Shown piece by piece: positions 55,004 to 63,680 of a stretch of DNA of 64,000 nt (its first letter is position 1; each line of letters opens with the position of its first letter). The position numbers and the translations under genes are program-made. The notes beneath the pieces are model-generated. The model was not told the origin of the DNA. It did not search any database and worked only from the letters and a program-made list of their open reading frames with translations. Origin of the DNA: Halalkalibacter alkalisediminis (GTDB lineage: Bacteria > Bacillota > Bacilli > Bacillales > Bacillaceae_D); NCBI RefSeq assembly GCF_028610705.1, contig NZ_JAQQWT010000003.1:357412-421411 (forward strand), written 5' to 3'.

Positions 55004-55578
55004 CCCTTATAAAAACTTTGTGTAAATAATTGAGTTGCTTGTTCTTTTAGTTGAAGGAGCTCGTCCTTTTCTAAACCAGCTTGATCTAATTTATTTAATA
55101 ACGAAACAGTAAACTCCTTTTTTTCAAGATGAGACTGGTCTAGGCTTACTTCTTCCAACTCAACCTTGACTACATGAATATTAGCTTCATGAAACATCTG
55201 CACGGCATAAGAATGATTTTTATAATCAGTGGCATAGTAGACGCTTTTTATTCCTGCTTGGATAATCGCTTTCGTACAATTCACACAAGGGAAATGAGTT
55301 ACATATATTTCTGCCCCTTCAGTTGGTACACCAAATTTAGCACATTGTAATAAAGCATTTACTTCTGCGTGAATGGTTCTTATACAATGATTATCGACGA
55401 CATAACAACCATCATCAATACAATGGGCTCCTCCTGAAACAGAACCATTGTAACCACCAGCAATAATTCTCTTCTCTCTAACGATTGTCGCTCCTACCAT
55501 CAAACGTGTACATGTACTTCTTAAGGCTAGTAAATGGCTTTGAGCCATAAAATATTGATCCCACGATATTCGTTCCAT
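55000..55578 (-). CDS. comEB: ComE operon protein 2 (dCMP deaminase family)
   Basis: Zinc-dependent deaminase of the dCMP deaminase family, 192 residues, encoded in the late competence operon though not required for transformation in Bacillus. Zinc and catalytic residues are in TIHAEVNALLQCAKFG and FPCVNCTKAIIQAG. The loop GGAHCIDDGCY is typical of ComEB. A charged carboxyl extension of about 45 residues follows the domain. It lies 64 bases after comEA and overlaps comEC by four bases. Confidence 0.95.
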   Translation of the reverse strand: MERISWDQYFMAQSHLLALRSTCTRLMVGATIVREKRIIAGGYNGSVSGGAHCIDDGCYVVDNHCIRTIHAEVNALLQCAKFGVPTEGAEIYVTHFPCVNCTKAIIQAGIKSVYYATDYKNHSYAVQMFHEANIHVVKVELEEVSLDQSHLEKKEFTVSLLNKLDQAGLEKDELLQLKEQATQLFTQSFYKG

Positions 55579-55641
55579 CTCATCCTCCTAAAACGTTATT
55601 AAGGTCAGTTTAGTGAAATGCCTGTCCACCGTCAATGCAAG

Positions 55642-56247
55642 TTAATGAAATATCATTAATTCTTCTAAAATCCCAATAGATTTAGGTCCAATTCCAGAAA
55701 CATTTAACAAATCATTAATGTCAGTAAAGGGACCATGTTCATCACGATAATTAATAATCGCCGCCGCCTTTGCAGGGCCTATGCCAGGAAGTTGCTCTAA
55801 TGCCAGTGCATCTACCCGATTAATAGCCACTTTCCCATCTTGGCTAGTCGTTCCGGTCGTACTTTGGAAGTTCAGTACTTCTTCTCCCTGAAGTGGCACA
55901 TAAATCACCATCTCATCTTGAATAAGTTGAGCCAGATTCAACCGATGCTCATCCGCCTCATTCAGAACACCTCCAGCTAAATCGATAGCATGATACACAC
56001 GATCCCCGTGTTTTAATTCATATACTCCCGGTCGCGTAACGGCTCCTTTAATATCAACCATAATAATTGTCTCTTGATCTAATAAAGGAGGTTCCGTTTG
56101 CAAAGAAACAGGTTGTAATTCAGTTTGAAATAAGTCAACTATAGCTTCTTCTTCAGCATTACGGAAATGTACCAACAACACCACACTGACTAATAGTACT
56201 ACAATTCCTGAAATCGCGACATATTGCTTTTTCACCATTATTATCAC
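55642..56247 (-). CDS. comEA: competence DNA receptor ComEA
   Basis: Membrane-anchored DNA-binding protein that captures double-stranded DNA outside the cell. It has an amino-terminal helix (about 8-30). A SLBB-type domain carries IMVDIKGAVTRPGVYELKHG, and two helix-hairpin-helix motifs at the end are EQLPGIGPAKAAAIINYRDE and LLNVSGIGPKSIGIL. The GTG at 56247 is seven bases after AAGGAG, giving 201 residues; the ATG three codons later is too far from it. A longer open frame to 56478 overlaps the divergent gene and is not real. Confidence 0.94.
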   Translation of the reverse strand: MIIMVKKQYVAISGIVVLLVSVVLLVHFRNAEEEAIVDLFQTELQPVSLQTEPPLLDQETIIMVDIKGAVTRPGVYELKHGDRVYHAIDLAGGVLNEADEHRLNLAQLIQDEMVIYVPLQGEEVLNFQSTTGTTSQDGKVAINRVDALALEQLPGIGPAKAAAIINYRDEHGPFTDINDLLNVSGIGPKSIGILEELMIFH

Positions 56248-56326
56248 ACTCTTTCTCCTTAATTGAGTTATAATAAATCGAGAGAAACCATTTAAATTAG
56301 ACATATATAAAGGAGTCGAACTAACT

Positions 56327-56581
56327 ATGGCTGTACATTTACAAATTGCAGAACAAGTAAAAAAACATCGTGAAGCACAAAAACAATTTCTTGCCCTCGA
56401 TGCTTCTAGAGAGCATGCCATTGAGAGAGCACTTGAATTAGCAAAAGCAGGAAAAGAAGTACAAACATCCGAGATCAACCAAATAACAGAAGAGATGAAT
56501 AGAATCGCTATGCAATTTCAATTCCCTCCGCGTAAGCTTGTTACTCGAGAAATGGTATTAAATTACGTAAACATTCGTTAA
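56327..56581 (+). CDS. small helical protein, DUF2533-like
   Basis: An 84-residue soluble protein, mostly helical and charged (HREAQKQFLALDASREHAIERA, shown here in part, then QITEEMNRIAMQFQFPP). I think it belongs to the DUF2533/YpbS type found in Bacillus, but this is from memory of the pattern and not firm; the function is unknown. AAAGGAG lies upstream of the ATG. It is divergent from comEA and stands in front of comER, a place that is empty in Bacillus subtilis. Confidence 0.6.
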   Translation: MAVHLQIAEQVKKHREAQKQFLALDASREHAIERALELAKAGKEVQTSEINQITEEMNRIAMQFQFPPRKLVTREMVLNYVNIR

Positions 56582-56662
56582 AAGGTCATAACAGAGTCCC
56601 TTCCATCATACGTTTAGTCATAACGGGTGTTCGCGTTGAGCATGCAAAAGGAGGGGGCTAAC

Positions 56663-57496
56663 TTGAAGATAGGAATCATAGGAACGGGTAGCATGGGAAG
56701 CATTTTAATTGAGTCTTTGATTGAGTCCGGTGTGGTATCACCAAGTCAAATGATTATTACAAACCGAAATAGAGAAAAAGCTGAAGCTCTGAAGAAACGG
56801 TTTCCAGAATTGTCAGTTGGGCGAGATGGTCGAGAAGTAGCTCAAGAAGCAAATGTCATCTTTATCTGTACAAAACCGTTACAATTCCCAATCGTCCTTA
56901 ATCAGATTGCACCTTTTTGTCACGTAAGCAAATTTTTGATCTCGATTACTAGTCCAATTTCAGTAGAACAGTTAGAAGATAAAGTTGACTGTAAAGTTGC
57001 TCGTGCCATACCGAGTATCTTGAATAGAGCGTTAACCGGATCGTCACTTTTAAGCTTTGGAAGTAGGTGCACTGACGTAGATAAGGAGTTCTTAACAACA
57101 CTGATGTCTGCTATATCTGAACCGCTTATTATCGATGAAGATATTACTCGTGTCTCTTCCGATATTGTTAGTTGCGGTCCTGCATTTTTCAGCTACATTA
57201 TGCAACAGTTTATTGACGGAGCTGTAAGACAAACAAACATCTCAAAAGAAGATGCAACAACACTTGCGACTAATATGATGATTGGTATGGGGAAATTACT
57301 TGAGAAAGGACACTACACATTACCTACATTGCAAAAAAGAGTATGTGTTCCAGGTGGGATTACAGGTGAAGGAATTAAAGTACTTGAGGCAGAAATCGGA
57401 TCAATGTTTGACCACTTATTTCAACAAACACATGCAAAATACTACGAAGATCAAGAATTAATAACAGCAGCATTCTCAAATGAATCTGTTAAATAA
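56663..57496 (+). CDS. comER: ComER, pyrroline-5-carboxylate reductase-like protein
   Basis: Late competence/sporulation-linked protein with the fold of pyrroline-5-carboxylate reductase, 277 residues. The nucleotide motif GIIGTGSMGSILIESL opens the protein, ICTKPLQFP follows, and the domain after residue 150 contains VSCGPAFFSYIMQQFIDGA and RVCVPGGITGEGIKVLE, the reductase signature area. The TTG at 56663 is eight bases after AGGAGG; an earlier in-frame ATG at 56627 has no ribosome site. It is divergent from comEA, as in Bacillus. Whether it has catalytic activity is unclear. Confidence 0.92.
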   Translation: MKIGIIGTGSMGSILIESLIESGVVSPSQMIITNRNREKAEALKKRFPELSVGRDGREVAQEANVIFICTKPLQFPIVLNQIAPFCHVSKFLISITSPISVEQLEDKVDCKVARAIPSILNRALTGSSLLSFGSRCTDVDKEFLTTLMSAISEPLIIDEDITRVSSDIVSCGPAFFSYIMQQFIDGAVRQTNISKEDATTLATNMMIGMGKLLEKGHYTLPTLQKRVCVPGGITGEGIKVLEAEIGSMFDHLFQQTHAKYYEDQELITAAFSNESVK

Positions 57497-57554
57497 AGAA
57501 AACAACTAGAGCCTATCTGCTAATAGGCGTCCATGATGCATGCTTCTTACTAGG

Positions 57555-57585
57555 AAAAAGGAAGAGTTCTCACTCTTCCTTTTTT
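57555..57585. terminator. bidirectional terminator between comER and yqeM
   Basis: Perfect 12-base stem (57555-57566 with 57573-57584), six-base loop, with A- and T-rich ends between convergent genes. Confidence 0.9.
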
Positions 57586-57612
57586 ATTTCGCTTTCTATC
57601 TTCAAAATCCTT

Positions 57613-58362
57613 TTATTTCTTTTTCTTTGCGAAAAAAAATAGTCGTTCACTATCCTCTATAGGCTCCGAGTTAGTAAAATCTGCATAAACAGAAACATGA
57701 CAAAAACCAGCTTCACTTAGCCAGCCTTTATATTGATCGATAGAAAATGTACGCTGTTTATGTAATTCAAAGCTTCGCTCAAACAAACCAGTTTCTTCGT
57801 CTTCAATAAAAAAAGTTAACTCATGCTCAACACTATTCTCATACTCTCCTTGAAAAGAAGTCCAAATATAAGCCATTTTTTCAGTATCATCAGCAAAAGT
57901 ATGATTAATAAATCCTTTATTCACCTTCGTGATGGAGTGAACATCAAACAACAAAATGCCTTCATCTTTTAGTTGTTGATGTGCACTTTTAAACGTATCA
58001 CGAACATCTTCTTCAGATTCTAAGTAATTTAAAGAATCACAAAAAATGGTTACAATATCATGTTGGCCTAATCCTTCTAGGTTGGTCATAGATTGTTGAA
58101 ATAAAGGAGGTGAAAAGCCCGCTTTTTCACACTTTTCTTTAGCAAGCGAAAGCATTTCAGCTGATAAATCCACCCCCGATACATTAGCCCCACTTTGTTG
58201 TAAAAGAACAAGTAGCTCACCCGTTCCACAACCGATGTCAAGAATAGACAGTCCGTCTAAACTCGTTTTTTGAAGCTGTCTCTGAACAAAATCTACCCAT
58301 TTATCATAGGGTGCATCCGCCATTAACGAATCGTATAAAGCAGCAAAAGCTTGATAATTCAT
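57613..58362 (-). CDS. yqeM: class I SAM-dependent methyltransferase YqeM
   Basis: Putative methyltransferase of the class I fold, 249 residues, substrate unknown. The SAM motif ILDIGCGTGELLVLL is at about 42-56, followed by GVDLSAEMLSLAKE and FCDSLNYL. The carboxyl part contains beta strands and LHKQRTFSIDQYKGWL. The ATG at 58362 follows GAAGGAGCC; an extension to 58401 would overlap cvfB. In Bacillus, yqeM follows rsfS; here cvfB has come between, so the order rsfS-cvfB-yqeM is a small local difference. Confidence 0.92.
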   Translation of the reverse strand: MNYQAFAALYDSLMADAPYDKWVDFVQRQLQKTSLDGLSILDIGCGTGELLVLLQQSGANVSGVDLSAEMLSLAKEKCEKAGFSPPLFQQSMTNLEGLGQHDIVTIFCDSLNYLESEEDVRDTFKSAHQQLKDEGILLFDVHSITKVNKGFINHTFADDTEKMAYIWTSFQGEYENSVEHELTFFIEDEETGLFERSFELHKQRTFSIDQYKGWLSEAGFCHVSVYADFTNSEPIEDSERLFFFAKKKK

Positions 58363-58373
58363 AAAGGCTCCTT

Positions 58374-59234
58374 CTAATTCTCTTCTTTTAGGTATGTCCA
58401 TCCATCACGCTGTTCTATTTTCTTTTCTTTCATCAATTTTCCAAGAGCACGTTTGAACTTAGCTTTACTGATTGAAAAGCGCAATTCAATATCTTCTGGA
58501 GGTGTCTTGTCCCAATAAGGCATTGATCCTCCTCGTTCTTTTAGGAATTGATAAATTCTCTCCGCATCTTCTTCTTGTTGTTCGGACCGAATTGGGTTCA
58601 TTGTTACATTAATTCGTCCATCCTCGCGAACAAATTGTACACGAGCTTGAATATGTTCTCCATACCTTGGAACGCCTCGCATCTCATCATTATGAAGAAA
58701 AGCAATATAACCTTCATCCGTTAAGATGAGAGCCCCTTCATCAAGAAAATGATAGACATGTCCAGTTACTTCTTTGTTCATCATTTCTGCGGGAGCCTTA
58801 CTAGCATGACGCTCAATGGGTTCTCCTTTAACAAGTTTTCCCATTAGACGTCCGCGTTTATCCCAAGTCAGGGAAAGAGGAAGTTTATCTCCTGGCTTTG
58901 GCCATTGCTCACGGTCATAAGGAAGCTCGTCCATAGACAAGAAAAGGTCCCTTGAAATACCATTATGGAAGAAGACTCCATGTCCTGTTTTTACCTCTAC
59001 GGCTTCTAACCATGCCACCTCACCAACTTGTAAAAGTGGCTTTTCCATCGTAGCAGCCAATCTCCCTTGGTGGTCGTGATATAAAAAGACATCGACACGT
59101 TCACCAACTTCTAAGTCTTTTGTAGCCTCACGTTCATGAAGAAGAACATCAGTTGTTCCATCACTAACAAAAAAACCAAAGTTTGATTGACGAATCACCT
59201 CAAGATTAACACTATATCCTGCTTTAAGATCCAT
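58374..59234 (-). CDS. cvfB: CvfB family S1-like RNA-binding protein (YitL-like)
   Basis: Cytoplasmic RNA-binding protein of the CvfB type, 286 residues, built of several S1/OB-like domains and a carboxyl winged helix. Visible are FGFFVSDGTTDVLLHEREA, FLYHDHQGRLAATMEKP and FFHNGISRDLFLS. DKRGRLMGKL and the winged-helix stretch ELRFSISKAKFKRALGKLM are also present. CvfB was named for its effect on virulence in Staphylococcus; in Bacillus it is YitL, encoded elsewhere. It overlaps the rsfS stop by one base, so it looks translationally coupled to ribosome-silencing factor. Confidence 0.9.
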   Translation of the reverse strand: MDLKAGYSVNLEVIRQSNFGFFVSDGTTDVLLHEREATKDLEVGERVDVFLYHDHQGRLAATMEKPLLQVGEVAWLEAVEVKTGHGVFFHNGISRDLFLSMDELPYDREQWPKPGDKLPLSLTWDKRGRLMGKLVKGEPIERHASKAPAEMMNKEVTGHVYHFLDEGALILTDEGYIAFLHNDEMRGVPRYGEHIQARVQFVREDGRINVTMNPIRSEQQEEDAERIYQFLKERGGSMPYWDKTPPEDIELRFSISKAKFKRALGKLMKEKKIEQRDGWTYLKEEN

Positions 59235-59587
59235 TAACCTAATACTCCTTCTAATTCAACAACTGGAGCATCTCCCCAAAGTTTTTCTAGGTTATAATAA
59301 GAACGTTCATCCTTATGGAAAACATGAACAACAACGTCTCCTAAATCAATTAATATCCAACGCGCTTGATCAAAACCTTCTAGACGTTTGATTTCAATTC
59401 CTTTTTCTTGAACTACTTTTTTCAATTCATAGGCAATTGCTTGCACTTGTTTATCGGAATTCCCGTGACAGATAACAAAATAATCTGCGATTAAAGAAAC
59501 CCCTCTCATATTTAACGCTACAATGTTCTCTGCTCTTTTATCATCAATGGCTTTAACCGCAAGTTCTAAAATTGGTGTTTCATTCAC
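59234..59587 (-). CDS. rsfS: ribosomal silencing factor RsfS
   Basis: Factor that binds L14 on the 50S subunit and blocks subunit joining under nutrient stress. The 117-residue protein has the usual length with the family stretches VAIKAIDDKRAENIVALNM (in part), DYFVICHGNSDKQVQAIA, RLEGFDQARWILIDLGDVVVH and FHKDERSYYNLEKLWGDAP. The start directly abuts the yqeK stop. It belongs to the conserved nadD-yqeK-rsfS group. Confidence 0.96.
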   Translation of the reverse strand: MNETPILELAVKAIDDKRAENIVALNMRGVSLIADYFVICHGNSDKQVQAIAYELKKVVQEKGIEIKRLEGFDQARWILIDLGDVVVHVFHKDERSYYNLEKLWGDAPVVELEGVLG

Positions 59588-60162
59588 TAAACATCACTTC
59601 TCCTTTTTTCTTCTATTAATTGGTTGTACGTTGCTATCGTATCAGGAAAAACTAATTGGTTTCGTCTCATTAGAAAACTAGTTGTATTTTTTAACGCTTC
59701 TATAACCGCTTGATCTAAATCTTGTTTTGCTAGCTCACGAACCTCTTCAATTCCTTTAAAATGTCGTCCGGGCTCAATATAATCGGCTAAAAAAACGACC
59801 TTTTCAAGAACTGTCATATCTGGTCTACCTGTTGTATGATATCGAATAGCATTTAAAACATCGTCATCCGTAATTCCGATTTCATGCTCGACATAATAAG
59901 CTCCACATGGTGCATGTAATAGCTCCTCACCATAATTTAAGAAGCTCTTATCATTTAGTTTCTCCCGAACAAGCCGTTTCATTTCTTCCTTATCACGGAA
60001 CTTTGCATAATCATGAAAGACAGCCGCTAGCATCGCCTTTTCTCTATCTGCTCCAAAGCGATGCGCTAGCTCTGTTGCAGATTGCACAACCCCTAATGTA
60101 TGTTTGTAACGATGTTCAGTAAGATGAGGTTTAACCTTTTTCAACGCCTGTTCTTGATTCAT
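59587..60162 (-). CDS. yqeK: YqeK, HD-domain Ap4A hydrolase
   Basis: HD-domain phosphohydrolase of the YqeK family, which cleaves diadenosine tetraphosphate symmetrically to two ADP. The 191-residue protein has histidine ligands in TEHRYKHTLGVVQ, then the HD pair AAVFHDYAKFRDKEE, the later RYHTTGRPDM, and VVFLADYIEPGR. GGAG lies ten bases before the ATG. It overlaps the end of nadD by 32 bases, a long overlap that implies coupling; in many Firmicutes the two are adjacent or fused. Confidence 0.95.
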   Translation of the reverse strand: MNQEQALKKVKPHLTEHRYKHTLGVVQSATELAHRFGADREKAMLAAVFHDYAKFRDKEEMKRLVREKLNDKSFLNYGEELLHAPCGAYYVEHEIGITDDDVLNAIRYHTTGRPDMTVLEKVVFLADYIEPGRHFKGIEEVRELAKQDLDQAVIEALKNTTSFLMRRNQLVFPDTIATYNQLIEEKRRSDV

Positions 60163-60730
60163 ACAATAATCTCTCCTTCACCAATGCTTCCACTTCTTTG
60201 GGGACCATATACGTAATCGGCTTGCCCTCTTGAATCCTGTTACGAATTAGAGAAGATGAGAGATCCACTTGCATCATGTCTAGCAGATGCACTTGTTCTG
60301 CATAATAAGTTTTCTTAATTGATGTACCAGGACGTTGCACCCCAATAAATGTAACAAGTTCTAATAACTCATCTATTTTATGCCATTGTGGAAGATAGTC
60401 TACCATGTCTCCACCAATTAAGAAATAAAATTGATTATTTGGATATATTCGTTTTAGTTGTTTAATCGTATCAATCGTATAAGAAGGACCTTCTCGTTCA
60501 AGCTCAATCGTCGATACATGAAAATACTCATTATCTTTTATTGCACCAACTAGCATATCAATTCGGTCTTCATTAGACGCCAAATCTACACGTTCCTTAT
60601 GGGGAGGTATATTTACAGGGATAAACCAAACTTCATCCAATTTGTACTGAACTAGAACTTCTTGCGCGAATAATAAATGACCTAAATGCGGTGGATTAAA
60701 CGTGCCACCAAATAATCCAATTTTTTTCAT
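60131..60730 (-). CDS. nadD: nicotinate-nucleotide adenylyltransferase
   Basis: Essential enzyme of NAD synthesis that joins nicotinate mononucleotide and ATP to give deamido-NAD. The 199-residue protein has GGTFNPPHLGHLLFAQ near the start, with the nucleotidyl-transfer HxGH (HLGH), then FLIGGDMVDYLPQWH and the late SSSLIRNRIQEGKPI, corresponding to the ISSTxIR motif. It follows yhbY by about 28 bases and overlaps yqeK. All catalytic elements look intact. Confidence 0.97.
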   Translation of the reverse strand: MKKIGLFGGTFNPPHLGHLLFAQEVLVQYKLDEVWFIPVNIPPHKERVDLASNEDRIDMLVGAIKDNEYFHVSTIELEREGPSYTIDTIKQLKRIYPNNQFYFLIGGDMVDYLPQWHKIDELLELVTFIGVQRPGTSIKKTYYAEQVHLLDMMQVDLSSSLIRNRIQEGKPITYMVPKEVEALVKERLLYESRTGVEKG

Positions 60731-60758
60731 TACACTACTCCTCTCCTCTTAATTATGA

Positions 60759-61052
60759 TTAAGACGGGAGAACAAGTTCCTTATTTTCTTTTGACTCTTT
60801 GTATAACACAATCGTATGACCAATTAATTGAACAAGTTCTGCTTTTGTTTGTGAAACGATTTTTTCTGCTACTTCATCCTTATCTTCATCACAATTTTGC
60901 AAAATACTTACTTTAATTAACTCTCGAGCCTCTAATGCATCTTCTATTTGCTTTGTCATATTGTCATTTACTCCAGCTTTCCCAACTTGGAAAATAGGGT
61001 TTAAATGATGTGCTTTAGAACGTAAGAATCTTTTTTGCTTGCCAGTTAACAT
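60759..61052 (-). CDS. yhbY: YhbY family RNA-binding (CRM domain) protein
   Basis: Small CRM-domain protein, 97 residues, that associates with pre-50S particles (YqeI in Bacillus). The domain is seen as LTGKQKRFLRSKAHHL, FQVGKAGVNDNMTKQI, ALEARELIKVSI and GHTIVLYKES. The ATG at 61052 follows AGGAGG at seven bases and overlaps the aroE stop by seven bases. The in-frame extension to 61121 lies inside aroE and is not used. Confidence 0.95.
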   Translation of the reverse strand: MLTGKQKRFLRSKAHHLNPIFQVGKAGVNDNMTKQIEDALEARELIKVSILQNCDEDKDEVAEKIVSQTKAELVQLIGHTIVLYKESKENKELVLPS

Positions 61053-61891
61053 GTTGTACCTCCTAATTGTTGTAAAACATTTTTTTTCATTTGTGTAATA
61101 TCTGGTTTTACTCCAGTCCAATGTTCAAAGGAAAGGGCTGCTTGATTAACGAACATTCCAATGCCATTAACTGTTTTTCCCCCACGTTCCTTCGCTTCTT
61201 GTAAAAGCTTCGTTTCTAACGGATTATAGATTAAATCACTTACAATCGTGTCTGTTTTTAGTAATTTAAGGGAAAGAGGAGAATGATGTATGTTAGGACT
61301 CATTCCTACAGATGTTGTATTAATAATAACATCGTAGTTGATTAAGTTTTCCTCCGCTACTTCTTTTTCAATAGTAGCAGACGGTACATGAAATTCTTTC
61401 GCCAATTTAACTAATGGAATTGTTTTTTCTATTGTACGGTTCGTAAATTCAATGTTTCCAACACCATGACGAAGGAGTGCTGTTACCACTCCTCTTGCTC
61501 CGCCACCAGCACCAATAATTAAGACAGATTTCTCACGAATATCTTCCTCAGTCTCGTCTAGTAACGACTTAACGTAACCACGGCCATCCGTATTATACCC
61601 TATTAATTTGCCATCTTTGTTCACGATCGTATTAACAGCTCCAATTTGAAGAGCCTCATCATTAATTTCATCTAGAAAGTCCATTACTGCTATTTTATGC
61701 GGAACGGTGACATTACAACCAGATATGTTCAAGGCTCTGATTCCATCAATAGCTTCTTTAACAAATTCTGGTTTCACATCAAATGCATGATATCTCGCTT
61801 CAATCCCCAATTTTAAAAAAGCATTATTATGAATAAGCGGTGACATTGAATGTCCTACAGGATGACCTAACAGTCCAAATACTTTCTCCAT
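61046..61891 (-). CDS. aroE: shikimate dehydrogenase
   Basis: NADPH-dependent reduction of 3-dehydroshikimate to shikimate in aromatic amino acid synthesis. The 281-residue protein has the substrate-binding stretch LLGHPVGHSMSPLIHN, then GCNVTVPHKIAVMDF carrying the catalytic lysine, and the nucleotide motif IIGAGGGARGVVTAL. Later NTTSVGMSP and GIGMFVNQAALSFEHW are present. It lies between yqeH and yhbY, as in Bacillus, and is therefore in a ribosome-assembly operon rather than an aromatic operon. Confidence 0.97.
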   Translation of the reverse strand: MEKVFGLLGHPVGHSMSPLIHNNAFLKLGIEARYHAFDVKPEFVKEAIDGIRALNISGCNVTVPHKIAVMDFLDEINDEALQIGAVNTIVNKDGKLIGYNTDGRGYVKSLLDETEEDIREKSVLIIGAGGGARGVVTALLRHGVGNIEFTNRTIEKTIPLVKLAKEFHVPSATIEKEVAEENLINYDVIINTTSVGMSPNIHHSPLSLKLLKTDTIVSDLIYNPLETKLLQEAKERGGKTVNGIGMFVNQAALSFEHWTGVKPDITQMKKNVLQQLGGTTC

Positions 61892-62034
61892 TTGTTTCTC
61901 CCCCTAGAAAAAAGTTAATTTCTTAATTAATAAGCATTGGAAAAAGAGTGCACAAAGGAGTTCTTACATCCTATGCTTAGCATCTTTAGCAACCCTTTTT
62001 GAATGAAGCGATCATTTCTTTCTCTACGCTTAGC

Positions 62035-63144
62035 TTATATAATAGATTCTCTTATGGTAACATTTACTCCTTTAGGTGCGTAACCATCTACTTTTAAATT
62101 TGCCCCATTCACCGTGACCCAACCTAGTCCCGAAAAAACGATATCCACTTTATTTCCTTTAACCTGAAAAGAGTGCTTTACTAAAGGAGGAAGCGATTCT
62201 TTTGTTTTTGGTCCAGGAGGAGTTAACAATTCACCTAAGTGATTTTGATAAAGTTCCTCTGCTTTTTCTAATTTCGTTCGATGAATATGCAACTCATTTG
62301 AACAGAAACAAGTAAAAGAAGTACGCTCTCCCTGTACAAAATCAAAACGACCTAGTCCCCCGAAAAACAGTGTCTGTCCTTCATTTAATTGAAATACCAT
62401 AGGTTTAATCTCTTTCTTCGGAGTAATGGTCTTTAATTCTTGTTTATCTATATGATGAGCCATTTGGTGATGATTGATAATCCCTGGAGTATCATAAAGT
62501 GCTTGTCCATCCTCTAAAGGTATATCAATCATATCTAGTGTCGTTCCGGGAAAGTGTGATGTTGTAATTAATTGTTCTGTGTCCCCACCAAATGTTTTGA
62601 TCATTTGATTGATAAACGTTGATTTCCCCACATTCGTACACCCTACTACATAGACATCTCGACCTTTTCGAAGACGATCAATTTCAGAAGCAACTTCAAC
62701 GATCCCTACTTCCTTTTCCGCACTCATAAGTAGAACGTCAACTGGCTTTAAACCAAGTTCCTTTGCCGATTTCTTCATCCAATTGACTAGACGATTGTGA
62801 TTCAATGATTTCGGTAACAAATCTACTTTGTTTCCAACTAACAAAACGTCATTTCTTCCGACAAAACGATGAAGGCCAGGTAACCAACTACCTGTAAAAT
62901 CAAAAATGTCGACAATTTTAACAATTAGTGCTTTTTTTTGTCCTAATCCATTTAAAATTCTTAAAAAGTCATCATCCGTTAATGAAACATCTTGAACTTC
63001 ATTGTAATGCTTTAAACGAAAACAACGTTGACATGTAATCACTTCTCTTTCTAATGCAGAAGGTGGCGCGAAGCCTAATCCTTCTTTCTTTTCTGTCTGA
63101 ATCGCAACACCACATCCAGAACAAATAGGTCTGTTTTCTTCCAT
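62035..63144 (-). CDS. yqeH: circularly permuted ribosome-assembly GTPase YqeH
   Basis: GTPase needed for 30S assembly. The GTP motifs come in permuted order: NKVDLLP (G4) first, then GCTNVGKSTFIN (G1), then LYDTPGI (G3). An amino-terminal zinc finger has ICSGCGVAIQ and CQRCFRLKHYNEV, and a carboxyl RNA-binding domain follows. The 369-residue length is normal. The gene heads the yqeH-aroE-yhbY-nadD-yqeK-rsfS run. In Bacillus subtilis yqeG stands next to it; here no such gene lies between yqeH and sda. Confidence 0.96.
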   Translation of the reverse strand: MEENRPICSGCGVAIQTEKKEGLGFAPPSALEREVITCQRCFRLKHYNEVQDVSLTDDDFLRILNGLGQKKALIVKIVDIFDFTGSWLPGLHRFVGRNDVLLVGNKVDLLPKSLNHNRLVNWMKKSAKELGLKPVDVLLMSAEKEVGIVEVASEIDRLRKGRDVYVVGCTNVGKSTFINQMIKTFGGDTEQLITTSHFPGTTLDMIDIPLEDGQALYDTPGIINHHQMAHHIDKQELKTITPKKEIKPMVFQLNEGQTLFFGGLGRFDFVQGERTSFTCFCSNELHIHRTKLEKAEELYQNHLGELLTPPGPKTKESLPPLVKHSFQVKGNKVDIVFSGLGWVTVNGANLKVDGYAPKGVNVTIRESII

Positions 63145-63182
63145 TGAAATCCTCCCCTTTTCTTTACTAAGATTATTTTTAG

Positions 63183-63211
63183 TTATAGTCTTCTTATATT
63201 ATTAGAGACAA
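63183..63211 (-). promoter_or_regulatory. candidate sigma-A promoter of the yqeH operon
   Basis: On the minus strand TTGTCT (63211-63206), 17 bases, CTATAA (63188-63183), 39 bases before the yqeH start. Confidence 0.45.
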
Positions 63212-63431
63212 CTTAGTCCTTCATCCCGCATAATTATAAACTCAAACAGAGTAGGTTAGAAAATTTATCCAACCACTTGACCTCTTACCAATCTTTAACT
63301 ATACATTTACTCACTTTTTTTTTCAATCATAGAAGTAGGCACGTGTCATTTTTTATACCTTTTTGTCAACACCTCAATAATTTTCATCAATATAAAAAAC
63401 TTTTCGACAAATACAATCAGCAATCAACAGC

Positions 63432-63603
63432 TGTGGATAACTTTATGCACGTTATACCATAATAAACATAAGGGTTTCATCTGGTAATAAACAGGGAATT
63501 AACAACTTATCCACCTATCAGTGTGGATAATCAGAACGGTTGTTCTATTTTGGAAGTCGTGTTAGGATTAAATCAACCAGGATAACGTATTAATTTATTC
63601 ACA
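63432..63603. promoter_or_regulatory. cluster of DnaA boxes upstream of sda
   Basis: TGTGGATAA at 63432-63440 and 63522-63530, TTATCCACC at 63507-63515 (one mismatch), TTATTCACA at 63595-63603, and a weaker TTATGCACG at 63443-63451. They match or closely match the DnaA box TTATNCACA on either strand. In Bacillus subtilis DnaA acts directly on the sda promoter. The rest of the 63145-63680 gap shows only promoter candidates. Confidence 0.8.
63540..63568 (+). promoter_or_regulatory. candidate sigma-A promoter of sda
   Basis: TTGTTC (63540-63545), 17 bases, TAGGAT (63563-63568). It lies between two of the DnaA boxes. Both boxes are imperfect. Confidence 0.35.
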
Positions 63604-63680
63604 TAAATCCACGAATATTCCTTGAAAATTCGACAAACCAAGACGAGGAGGTGAACCTGTCGTTATACAGACAGGACCAT

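Noticed and set aside
55642-56478. Long comEA reading with an 80-residue amino-terminal extension
   Set aside because: The extension is antisense to the 56327-56581 gene, is rich in Cys and Ser without family similarity, and the GTG at 56247 has a proper ribosome site.
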